This document shows, piece after piece, positions 43,583-51,616 of a DNA stretch of 64,000 nucleotides. Location: contig OX442319.1 of the NCBI GenBank assembly GCA_949358305.1, positions 5,270,001 through 5,334,000 on the forward strand, given 5' to 3'. The position numbers and the translations under genes were made by a program. The notes beneath the pieces are model-generated. The model worked only from the letters and a program-made list of their open reading frames with translations. It searched no databases and had not been told where the DNA came from. Numbering within the stretch: the stretch's first letter is position 1; every line of letters starts with the position of its first letter. Source of the DNA: Strigamia acuminata. Lineage: Eukaryota > Arthropoda > Chilopoda > Geophilomorpha > Linotaeniidae.

Positions 43583-44482
43583 ATGGCAAACTGTGATTCA
43601 CAAGAATACCAATCCGCTTTGCTAGCAGAAGTCAATAGAGTGAACGAAATGCTCGAGAAACATGAAAGCACCCCATCGGAAGATTCGGAACCGTTAGCAG
43701 ATTTACTCCCTGTTCAACTTGATGACCCCACATTTAATTGCGATGAAATCTACAACTATTTGTTTACCGAAACTCACGAAAACGAGCTCTCAGAGAATTT
43801 AAATTCTGAAGTGGTCGACGAATTCTTTTCGATCCCTCAGAGAGAGACACGCAAACCAGAAGAAAACTCTACCTATTCACAAGAAGCCGATCTATCCCTT
43901 TTCGAGCCCACAATTCATTGCGACGAACAGTCAATTGTTCCTACTACCTCTAGCATACCAGAGGAGCCATTGTATGATGTAGTTTCATTTCCTCAGTCAG
44001 GACATGGGTCAGATGTAAATGTAGATGAAAATGCGATAGAAAACAACGGTTCGTACGTAGGGACTGATTCAGATTATGCGCCTGAAAATAGTGATGGCGA
44101 AACGGAACAAACTGTCAATCCGAAAAAGAAAGCCAAGAGCGAAAGGCGTGCTGCCAAAGCTCGAATTAACAGATTTGAAAAAAAGATGGCGGATGCTGAT
44201 TTCAAAGGAGAGATCAGTGCAATGGCAGCGAAAATCAAAGCGGCAAAAAAGCGGAAAGCGACACTTACGGAAGATGTGCAGTTGTATGAATTCAAAGTTT
44301 CGTACGACAAGGCCGTTTGGCCAAATTCCGAGGAATTAACCGGCTTGACCCGAGTAATCGCTGAGCAGGAGCAGCCGCCACGGAAAAAAAGACGCGGAAA
44401 TTGTTTCCACCTATCGGATGGAAAAGTGTCGACGCAATGTTGTCTGACATGTAAAATAATGGTCCAAACAGAGCAAGTTTAA
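43583..44482 (+). CDS. Family A copy 1, acidic then basic helical protein
   Basis: 299 residues, single exon. Residues 1-170 are acidic and low in complexity. About 175-240 is strongly basic and predicted helical (PKKKAKSERRAAKARINRFE, then KIKAAKKRKATLTEDVQ), which could be a nuclear localisation signal and DNA-binding helix; it resembles a bZIP basic region only weakly and lacks a leucine heptad. The C-terminus has PPRKKRRGNC and a CCLTC cysteine cluster. I do not recognise the family. A near-identical copy lies at 49335-50219. It is flanked by importin-alpha-like exon fragments and alternates with family-B genes at this locus. A nuclear role is inferred only from the basic patches. Confidence 0.65.
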   Translation: MANCDSQEYQSALLAEVNRVNEMLEKHESTPSEDSEPLADLLPVQLDDPTFNCDEIYNYLFTETHENELSENLNSEVVDEFFSIPQRETRKPEENSTYSQEADLSLFEPTIHCDEQSIVPTTSSIPEEPLYDVVSFPQSGHGSDVNVDENAIENNGSYVGTDSDYAPENSDGETEQTVNPKKKAKSERRAAKARINRFEKKMADADFKGEISAMAAKIKAAKKRKATLTEDVQLYEFKVSYDKAVWPNSEELTGLTRVIAEQEQPPRKKRRGNCFHLSDGKVSTQCCLTCKIMVQTEQV

Positions 44483-44539
44483 GTTATTTATCATTATTCT
44501 TCATTTTAATAGGATGCTTGTCATTGGTAAGAGCACTGG

Positions 44540-45463
44540 TAACTCAGTCAATAAAACGATTCCAGATGGTCCCAACGATCCTCAGTCTTTGACGTCAAAT
44601 GTTTCAGTTTCTTATTGGCCGCACGCCCGTGTTTGAATACAATTTAACGGTCAATTCCATCGACTTCAACACAGTAGCAGTCCAATGAGACGTTTGATCA
44701 CGCTCGAAGTGTTTCAGGTCAGTTTCAATTTTCTTTTCAATTGTCATGTTGAAACACTACATCTTTCGTTTTAAGCTTGTAGTATTTTAATGTTCCCATC
44801 AAATCTTCTTTAAGAATAGTGCAATACAATTCTGCATTCATTATTCCATCAATACCATCAAGATTTCCTGTTCCATTAGCAGTTATGCATCTTCAAATCA
44901 TTAAGAAACTACTTCCATGTTTTACTGTTGGGATCATCTGGTGCAATTGTAGTGCTGATTTTTGTTTTTTCCAGCACCATTTGCGCCCATCACTTCCTAA
45001 ACGGTTAATCTTTGTTTAATCTGAGAAAATAACCCTTCTCCAATCGTATATTGTCCAGTCTTTGTACTTTTGGGCAAATTCCATTCTGAGGCGTTTATGA
45101 CGAGCTGTTAATAAGGGCTTTTTAACATTGACTGATGACTTCAATCCATTTCTCTTTAGCACATTTTAGTACAGTTTGAGCACTAACAACAGTGTTATGA
45201 TGTTTAGCAAGATCAATTTGCATGTCTACAGCTGTATCTAGGCGAACTGATGTAACTGCCCTAACAATGTTTCGCTCCTGTGTGGCTGTTAGAATTTTTG
45301 GGCGACCTAATTTTGGTTTTTTAGCATCTAAAGCATATGTTTTGCGAATTTTAGACGCACATCCAATGCTAACTCGGACTTCTGCAGCAATATTTCGAAC
45401 AGAAATCCCTTTTTCAACTAATGCTAGAACATTTTGTCTTTTTTCCAATGAGAGAAGGCACAT
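44540..45463 (-). pseudogene. Tc1/Tc3-type transposase pseudogene
   Basis: The minus strand opens at 45463 with a helix-turn-helix region (EKRQNVLALVEKGISVRNIA, then KPKLGRPKILTATQERNIVR), the bipartite N-terminus of Tc1-like transposases. After a stop near 45122 the homologous frame resumes as RHKRLRMEFAQKYKDW, then WRRVIFSD-stop-TKIN, NRLGSDGRKW and further DDE-domain traces down to about 44800, with several stops. Inactive copy. Confidence 0.85.
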
Positions 45464-45790
45464 GATAATTTCTAATGTTTAAAATACAGCTACGATACAT
45501 TATGTTGCTATATAACCCCAATTTCGAATATACTTGCACAATAACAGTGATTCCAACACCAAAAATCAATCACATTGGAGCAGCAAAAAATTTGTTCACA
45601 TGAAAGAACGATTCTTTTTCGGTCATATCTTTTTTGTTTTTTGAAATTTTTAAAAATTATTTACTTTTTCTGAAAGATCATGAGCTGTTTGTGTTAAAAT
45701 TTAAAATATTTTCTTTCTGAGAAATCATTATAAGTCTTTTTTTTTGCCAATTAATGATACTATTACAAACATGTGAACAATTTTTTTTAG

Positions 45791-46385
45791 GGGTTTATCA
45801 TATTTGGCTAAAAGAGGCAATGATGAGCAAATTCAACAGATCAAAGGCTGCGGTGTTGTCCAGTACATTGTACCACTTCTTGGTTACGACAAAGTCAAAG
45901 TACAGGTATTGTAAACGTTTTTGTGACCAATTGGTCGCCGCCATTTGGCACTGGTGACAGTAACTAGAGGATCCTCAGGCTAACTCCTAAACAACGACGG
46001 CAATAAAGACAAAATTAATTTCAAACTGTGTGTTAGTTGTGTTTGTATTACATCGTGAATGGTGTCCAAATGCCCCATGGTCCTCCCCTGGCCATGAAGC
46101 AGTTTGTTTTCTTTTCATTTGATCAGATAGCGGCACTTTTGGCACTGGGAAACATTGGAGTGACGAATGAGGAACAGACAAAAGTTATTTTGCATTTAAA
46201 CGCACTTTCTTATTTTCCTGCACTACTTACGCATCAGAATGTTAGGATCAATAAAGTAAACATTAAAATTGAATTTAATTAATAATTGATAATTTTGTTG
46301 TTGTTTTTTATAGGAATGTTTGTGGTTTTACACATATACATATAACTTTATTTTCTATTCGATTTTGTGTCTTGTATTCCGGTAA
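45791..46385 (+). pseudogene. Importin-alpha-like exon fragments (ARM repeats)
   Basis: Three consecutive splice-bounded pieces read as importin-alpha armadillo repeats. 45791-45905: WGLSYLAKRGNDEQIQQIKG and VVQYIVPLLGYDKVKVQ. 46127-46255: IAALLALGNIGVTNEEQTKV and ALSYFPALLTHQNVRINK. 46314-46385 begins ECLWF, where importin-alpha has KEAVWFLSN, then runs into unrelated sequence and a TAA. The pattern WALSYL..G.NEQIQ, ALRAVGNI.TG.DEQT, ALL.HP...I.KEA identifies the family. Phases are compatible between pieces. The IBB domain and most repeats are missing here; other shards lie at 49085, 50240 and 51209. A retroelement-like repeat (about 45955-46110) fills the first intron. Fragment of a decayed or rearranged karyopherin gene. 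Confidence 0.8.
45955..46110. mobile_element. Dispersed retroelement-like repeat (inverse of 14.3-kb copy)
   Basis: Inverse-orientation match to 14300-14430 (shared GGCCAGGGGAGG, TTGGACACCATTCACGATG, CTTTATTGCCGT when read on the minus strand). Confidence 0.7.
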
Positions 46386-46512
46386 TATTAAAATAAACCA
46401 GTTGACTCTGCACTTTGTATTTATTTATTCACGTGTATTTTATTAGTAAATTATTCAAAACTGGTTACGTCGTCCGACCGTAACCGGAATGTTTCACAAC
46501 ATCTCCGCAGGT

Positions 46513-46826
46513 ATTACGTCATCCGAACGTGACCGGAACGTTTCAGTGACGTTACTACAATCAGACGACTATATAAACATGAATACAACACGAGTTTAAC
46601 ATTCTTCTCAATTCACTCGACTCGAAAACCATGGCGAAACCTTCAATAGATCGAGTAATCGAATCATGGATTACGTCATCCGAACGTGACCGGAACGTTT
46701 CAGTGACGTTACTACAATCAGACGACTATATAAACATGAATACAACACGAGTTTAACATTCTTCTCAATTCACTCGACTCGAAAACCATGGCGAAACCTT
46801 CAATAGATCGAGTAATCGAATCATGG
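46513..46826 (+). promoter_or_regulatory. Family-B promoter duplicated in tandem (2 x 157 bp)
   Basis: A 157-bp segment occurs twice in direct tandem (46513-46669, 46670-46826). Each copy contains ATTACGTCATCC (a CREB/ATF-type TTACGTCA core), GTGACGTTAC, a TATATAAAC box, about 60 bp of leader and the first codons of family-B copy 1 (ATGGCGAAACC). Only the second ATG (46788) leads into the long frame. The first (46631) gives a short ORF ending within the second copy. Confidence 0.85.
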
Positions 46827-48242
46827 ATTGCGCTGACGTACGGCGAAAAGGAAAACGCCGACGAACACATATTAGATTTACTAAACCAAACATCGAAAAT
46901 ATTCCAAACCATCGATTGGCAAGACATTCTTCCAATAATGCGCGACCATCTAACTCGTGCCATGAAACAAAGTCTGCGCACCTGCAAATCATCGCCACAA
47001 AGCGTGCGCTTAATTTCCGCACTCATCGAATTATCCATCACCGATCCGTGGTACCACTCACCTTTAGCGATGATCCTAAGCGACAACACCGACTCCAATC
47101 TCGACTATTACTGCGCGAACATCAACTGCAACGTTTTATGCGCGCAATTGCATCGTTTGTCGCAAACTGACAACAAAGAATTCGCCATGAAATTATCATT
47201 GAGTTGTATGAACATCCCGAAGTTGAAAAAGAATGCAAAAATCAAAGAGATTCACTTCAAACTGCTCTTCCAATTGCGCCAAATCGAGCATTTAACGCAC
47301 GAAATGCTCTCGTCCTACACGTGCGAGAAAGCAATCGATTTTGTAGACAAACTTCTCAGCGACGGCGCATTCCCATTCGCCGCTTGCGTGATACAGATTT
47401 TCCTCGTTAATGATTTGGTGACGCAAACCAGTTATGCGTTCACGTTTGGTTGGATGCAAACGTGGGTTGACGTGCAGCAGAAACTCGACGTGGATGTGCA
47501 TTTGTTGCGGGATAAAGCGACGACGTTGTCGGCCGTTTTCACAACGAGTGAGCATTATTACATGTTGGCACGAGCGCTGTTTACAAGGTTCGGCAGCGAG
47601 TTGCTGCAAGCGTGCATCGAAATGTTCGTGAAGGGGCTGGCGGTTGATTTGAATAGTTTGGAAAGAGCTCGGGCGGAAGAGCGGGATGTGAGGGAACTTG
47701 AAGCTCATTTGGCTGCCATTTTTCTTCGTTTGGCTACGATTGCGGGTGGGCAGTCGCTGTTGGCCCGCGAATGTAATTTGAGCGCGTTTTCGATCGATCC
47801 TACGGCAGATCGGTTGAAAGTGATCGGGGAGTTTAAAGGTTTTGCGGGGTCGTGTCATTGTATCGTGAGAGGATTGTGTGAGAAGGATCGGGAGGTCGAT
47901 GCTCAGTTGGACAATTTGCCGGATGAATTATTGGAGGATTTGACCATAGTTCTTTGTAAGACGCGGAATAAAATGCTGAGTTGGGAGTTGGAGTGGTCGG
48001 AGCTGGAGAAATATTGTGGTGAGCATCTGGAGACTAAATCAGCTCTGAAAATGAAGGTTTTGAATAGTCCAATTGCGGTACCAGTGAAGATGTGCATTAA
48101 TGGTGAAAGAAGAAGCATCACGGCGAGGCGTCGACTGAATATTGAGACAAAATCAGTTGTGGAAAAGAAGGTTAATAGTGCAATAGAGAGATTTGTTGCA
48201 GAACCAGTAAGGCTGTGTAAAAGGATGAAGGTTGAACGTTGA
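46788..48242 (+). CDS. Family B copy 1, unrecognised helical protein
   Basis: 484 residues in one exon, with a TATA box about 60 bp upstream. Predicted all-helical, without signal peptide or membrane segment. Conserved stretches shared with copy 2 (51617-53185) include CANINCNVLCAQLHRLSQT, LLQACIEMFVKGL, LARECNLSAFSIDPTADRL and GEFKGFAGSCHCIVRG. The last of these has paired cysteines and a histidine that might bind metal. The C-terminal t50 or so residues are basic (RRSITARRRLN). The CxLSAFSIDPT motif looks like the end of a TPR-type helix pair, but I see no full TPR series and do not recognise the family. Intronless, tandemly duplicated and lying among importin-alpha fragments. Confidence 0.75.
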   Translation: MAKPSIDRVIESWIALTYGEKENADEHILDLLNQTSKIFQTIDWQDILPIMRDHLTRAMKQSLRTCKSSPQSVRLISALIELSITDPWYHSPLAMILSDNTDSNLDYYCANINCNVLCAQLHRLSQTDNKEFAMKLSLSCMNIPKLKKNAKIKEIHFKLLFQLRQIEHLTHEMLSSYTCEKAIDFVDKLLSDGAFPFAACVIQIFLVNDLVTQTSYAFTFGWMQTWVDVQQKLDVDVHLLRDKATTLSAVFTTSEHYYMLARALFTRFGSELLQACIEMFVKGLAVDLNSLERARAEERDVRELEAHLAAIFLRLATIAGGQSLLARECNLSAFSIDPTADRLKVIGEFKGFAGSCHCIVRGLCEKDREVDAQLDNLPDELLEDLTIVLCKTRNKMLSWELEWSELEKYCGEHLETKSALKMKVLNSPIAVPVKMCINGERRSITARRRLNIETKSVVEKKVNSAIERFVAEPVRLCKRMKVER

Positions 48243-49084
48243 TTTTTGTGTCATCGGGTGCTTTGTTGACTGAAGAGTGAGAAAATTAAATATTTTTAAA
48301 ATGGTGGTTTTTAGGGATGTTGGTTTCCAGTTAATATTTGAGAATAGTTATTATTGTTAATTTTTATTTTTATTCATTGTAACTCGTGGTGTAACTCGTA
48401 ATTTTTAACCATTAATAGGAAATCTTTAGTGAGGTCACAGAACTAAATATTTAGATTGATGTATTCCTATGTGCCGCAAAAACAGACTCGGCCGATGAAG
48501 ACGAGGCTGACACCAAGGCATACACAGATAGTTCGCGCCCGGTGTTTTGATGCTACATTCATACTGCGCATCTTATTCTACGCATATAGTTTCCGAATTC
48601 CAGTTGATATTAGACCTAATAATGCACATAAATTAAAGTAATTTACAGCATGATACCGAAAGATTATTTAAAATAATAATAATGATGATAAAATAATAAT
48701 ATTGTTGCACTGATGCGCAGGCCTATTTTGAATTTGACATCAAGATACTGACCTGTAGTGTCAGCCTGTCTCGATAACGGGAATCAACTGGAATTGGCAA
48801 ATTATCTGCGCAGAATAGGATGCGCAGTATGAATTTTGCATCAAAATGGCGCGAACTGTAGTTTGAAGTTGAAGACGATCGTTTTAAATGCGAACAGTAA
48901 GCAACCAATCTTACGATTAAATGCTGTGCAAGCTGCTAGAATGCTTTAGAAAGCTAACACCAGGGGTGGTATTAATCCTCGATTTAACACAATTTTAGTT
49001 CGCTGTTTAGAACACAACGAAAAGTAAGAGGAATTAAATAAAAATCACGTAAAATCTTATAATTAAATTAAATTGTAATTTCAG
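48243..49084. other. Spacer, first copy of a duplicated block
   Basis: 48418-49084 is repeated at about 50560-51208 (shared TCTTTAGTGAGGTCACAGAA, GACACCAAGGCATACACAG, CCCAGTTGATATTAGACC-like and AATAATAATGATGATAAAAT). No coding exon beyond the importin shard at its right end. Confidence 0.75.
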
Positions 49085-49139
49085 TGCTTGGGATGCATGG
49101 GCATTGACAATCACAGCAGCTGGCACGTCGCAAATGCAG
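48418..49139. repeat. Locus duplication block, copy 1
   Basis: Repeated at 50560-51263 with small indels, including the importin-alpha-like exon at the right end. Copy 2 lacks one stretch around TGCGCAGAATAGGATGCGC. Confidence 0.85.
49085..49139 (+). pseudogene. Importin-alpha-like exon shard, copy 1
   Basis: A 55-nt exon between TTTCAG and GTAATT reads AWDAWALTITAAGTSQMQ, matching the importin-alpha ARM motif (AAWALTNIASGTSEQT). Phase 2 in, phase 0 out. No flanking importin exon in protein order is present immediately around it. Confidence 0.7.
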
Positions 49140-49334
49140 GTAATTCTCCTATAAAACGTGATTTTTCAACACATTTTGAATAATATTGATTCCAATTCTC
49201 AATCTGTCACAGGTGCCATTATTAGTTCAGCTTGTATACATTCTCATAATATCTTATTAGTAAAAATAAGGAACCCAATCCACCAACTACACTCCGACTC
49301 CGAACAGCCGATAAAAATACAAAGCATCACCGAT

Positions 49335-50219
49335 ATGTCTCTTCAACAAATCCATAGATTGAAAGATATTCTCGAGAAAAATGAAAGCACCCCATCGGAA
49401 CCGTTAGCAGATTTACTCCCTGTTCAACTTGATGACCCCACATTTAATTGCGATGAAATCTACAACTATTTGTTTACCGAAACTCATGAAAACGAGCTCT
49501 TAGAGAATTTAAATTCTGAAGTGATCGACGATTTCTTTTCAATCCCTCAGAAAGAGACACGCAAACCAGAGGAAAACTTTGCCTATTCACAAGAAGCCAA
49601 CCAATTCATTCTATCCTTTTTCGAGCCCACAATTCATTGCGACGAACAGTCAATTGTTCCTACTACCTCTAGCATACCAGAGGAGCCATTGTATGATGTA
49701 GTTTCATTTCCTCAGTCAGGACATGGGTCAGATGTAAATGTAGATGAAAATGCGATAGAAAACAACGGTTCGTATGTAGGGACTGATTCAGATTATGCGC
49801 CTGAAAATAGTGATAGCGTAACGGAACAAACTGTCAATCCGAAAAAGAAAGAAAAGAGCGAAAGGCATGCTGCCAAAGCTCGAATCAACAGGTCTAAAAA
49901 AAAGATGGCGGATGCTGATTTGGAAGGAGAGATCAGCGCAAACGCAGCGAAAATTAAAGCGGCAAAAAAGCGGAAAGCGGCACTTACGGAAGATGTGCAG
50001 TTCTATGAATTCAACCTTGCGTACGACAAGACCGTCTGGCCAAATTCCAAGGAATTAACCGGCTTGACCCGACTAATCGCTGAGCAGGAGCAGCCGCCAC
50101 AGAAAAAACGACGCGGAAATTGTATCCACGTATCGGATGGAAAAGTGTCGACGCAATGTTGTCTGAGATGTACCACGGTCCAAACAGAGCAAGGTGATTT
50201 CCATTCGCGGCGCAATTAA
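49335..50219 (+). CDS. Family A copy 2
   Basis: Nearly identical to copy 1 (43583-44482) from ESTPSE onward. The start chosen is ATG 49335 (MSLQQIHRLKDILEKNE), because upstream codons of the open frame (from 49158) overlap intron-like sequence after the importin shard. Compared with copy 1 it lacks EDS after STPSE, has a longer ANQFIL segment, and ends in QGDFHSRRN instead of stopping at QV. The basic helix and CCLRC cluster are kept. AG|GTGATT near 50192 could be a splice donor. Unrecognised family. Confidence 0.65.
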   Translation: MSLQQIHRLKDILEKNESTPSEPLADLLPVQLDDPTFNCDEIYNYLFTETHENELLENLNSEVIDDFFSIPQKETRKPEENFAYSQEANQFILSFFEPTIHCDEQSIVPTTSSIPEEPLYDVVSFPQSGHGSDVNVDENAIENNGSYVGTDSDYAPENSDSVTEQTVNPKKKEKSERHAAKARINRSKKKMADADLEGEISANAAKIKAAKKRKAALTEDVQFYEFNLAYDKTVWPNSKELTGLTRLIAEQEQPPQKKRRGNCIHVSDGKVSTQCCLRCTTVQTEQGDFHSRRN

Positions 50220-50239
50220 TGGTTTTGATGATATTATAG

Positions 50240-50406
50240 GGTTATTGGGAAATGCAAGACCATGCCACTCTTGTCATCAGGAATTTAGGCAACGAAAAGC
50301 GAGTTGCGTATTTGGTAGAGGAACGAGTCATCCCGCTTTTCTGTCGTCTCCTGAAGACGTGTAAAGACACCGGCGTGATTAAACATGTCTTGTACGGTAC
50401 AACACG
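50240..50406 (+). pseudogene. Importin-alpha-like exon shard (late ARM repeat)
   Basis: Between TATTATAG and GTAAAC the frame reads MQDHATLVIRNLGNEKR then VAYLVEERVIPLFCRLLK. This corresponds to the importin-alpha repeat ..ISN.TSGG..QI.YLVE.G.IKPLCDLL. Phase 0 in, phase 2 out; followed by non-coding sequence. It lies 20 bp after the family-A copy 2 stop. Confidence 0.75.
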
Positions 50407-50559
50407 GTAAACAAACCACAAAATGTTTTCAAACAAAAAACGAATTTTTCAACAACTAGAACATATCTTTGCCTTTTGCAGAAATATTTATGCATCATAA
50501 TTTTTAACTATTAATAGGAATTACCGGAACGTAGTAAGCTGAGAAAAAATAAAAGCAAA

Positions 50560-51263
50560 AAAATCTTTAGTGAGGTCACAGAACTAAATATTTAGATTGA
50601 TGTATTTCTATGTGCCGCAAAAACGAACTCGTCCAACGAAGACGAGGCTGACACCAAGGCATACACAGATAGTTCGCGCCCGGTATCTTGATGGTAAATT
50701 ACTGCGCATCTTATTCTACGCATATGGTTTCCGAATTCCAGTTCATATTAGACCTAATAATGCACATAAATTAAAGTAATTTACAGCATGATACCGAAAG
50801 ATTATTTAAAATAATAATAATGATGATAAAATAATAATATTGTTGCACTGATGCGCAGGCCTATTTTGAATTTGACATCAAGATACCGACCTGTATAGTG
50901 TGTCAGCCTGGTCTCGACAACTGGAATCAACTGGAATTGTCAGTATGAATTTTGTATCAAAATGGCGCGAACTGTAGTTTTAAGTTGAAGACGATCGTTT
51001 TAAATGCGAACAGTAAGCAACCAATCTTACGATTAATTGCTGTGCAAGCTGCTAGAATGCTTTAGAAAGCCAACACCAGGGGTGGTATTAATCCTCGCAT
51101 ACTCGATTTAACACAATTTTAGTTGGCTGTTTAGAACGCAACGAAAAGTAAGAGAAATTAAATAAAAATCATGTAACATCTTATAATGAAATTAAATTAT
51201 AATTTTAGTGCTTGGGATGCATGGGCATTGACAATCATAGCAGCTGGCACGTCGCAAATGCAG
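50560..51263. repeat. Locus duplication block, copy 2
   Basis: Partner of 48418-49139. It ends with the second importin-alpha shard. Confidence 0.85.
51209..51263 (+). pseudogene. Importin-alpha-like exon shard, copy 2
   Basis: Same 55-nt exon as 49085-49139 with one base change (ATCATAG for ATCACAG, giving a stop in the frame), bounded by TTTTAG and GTATTT. After a short intron, sequence matching the 5' end of family A resumes (ACCGATATGTCTCTTCAACA near 51437) and then breaks off, so a third family-A start is truncated here. Confidence 0.7.
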
Positions 51264-51283
51264 GTATTTATCCTATAAAACGT

Positions 51284-51377
51284 GATTTTCCAACACATTT
51301 TGAACGTGATTTTCCAACACATTTTGAACGTGATTTTCCAACACATTTTGAACGTGATTTTCCAACACATTTGGAAT
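51284..51377. repeat. 24-bp tandem repeat
   Basis: Four copies of CGTGATTTTCCAACACATTT(TGAA). The single-copy counterpart is at 49158-49181, so the expansion happened after the block duplicated. Confidence 0.95.
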
Positions 51378-51616
51378 AATATTGATTCCAATTTTCAATC
51401 TGTCACAGGTGCAGCCGATGAAAATACAAAGCATCACCGATATGTCTCTTCAACAAACATCTTGACGGTTTCAACCTTGCCGGCAGAAATTACGTAGTGA
51501 CGTATAGGATATACCAGCCAATCAGATGTCACTAACTTTGCTTTGTAAACATATAATAGAAAGGCCTAACAACTGACTGAACCATACTTCTCAATACAGA
51601 TCGCCGCAACACCGAA

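Noticed and set aside
43750-44482. Assigning family A to the bZIP class
   Set aside because: The basic stretch lacks the N-x7-R signature and no leucine heptad follows.
47292-47858. 188-residue minus-strand frame
   Set aside because: Antisense shadow of the family-B copy 1 coding exon; the plus frame is conserved in copy 2.
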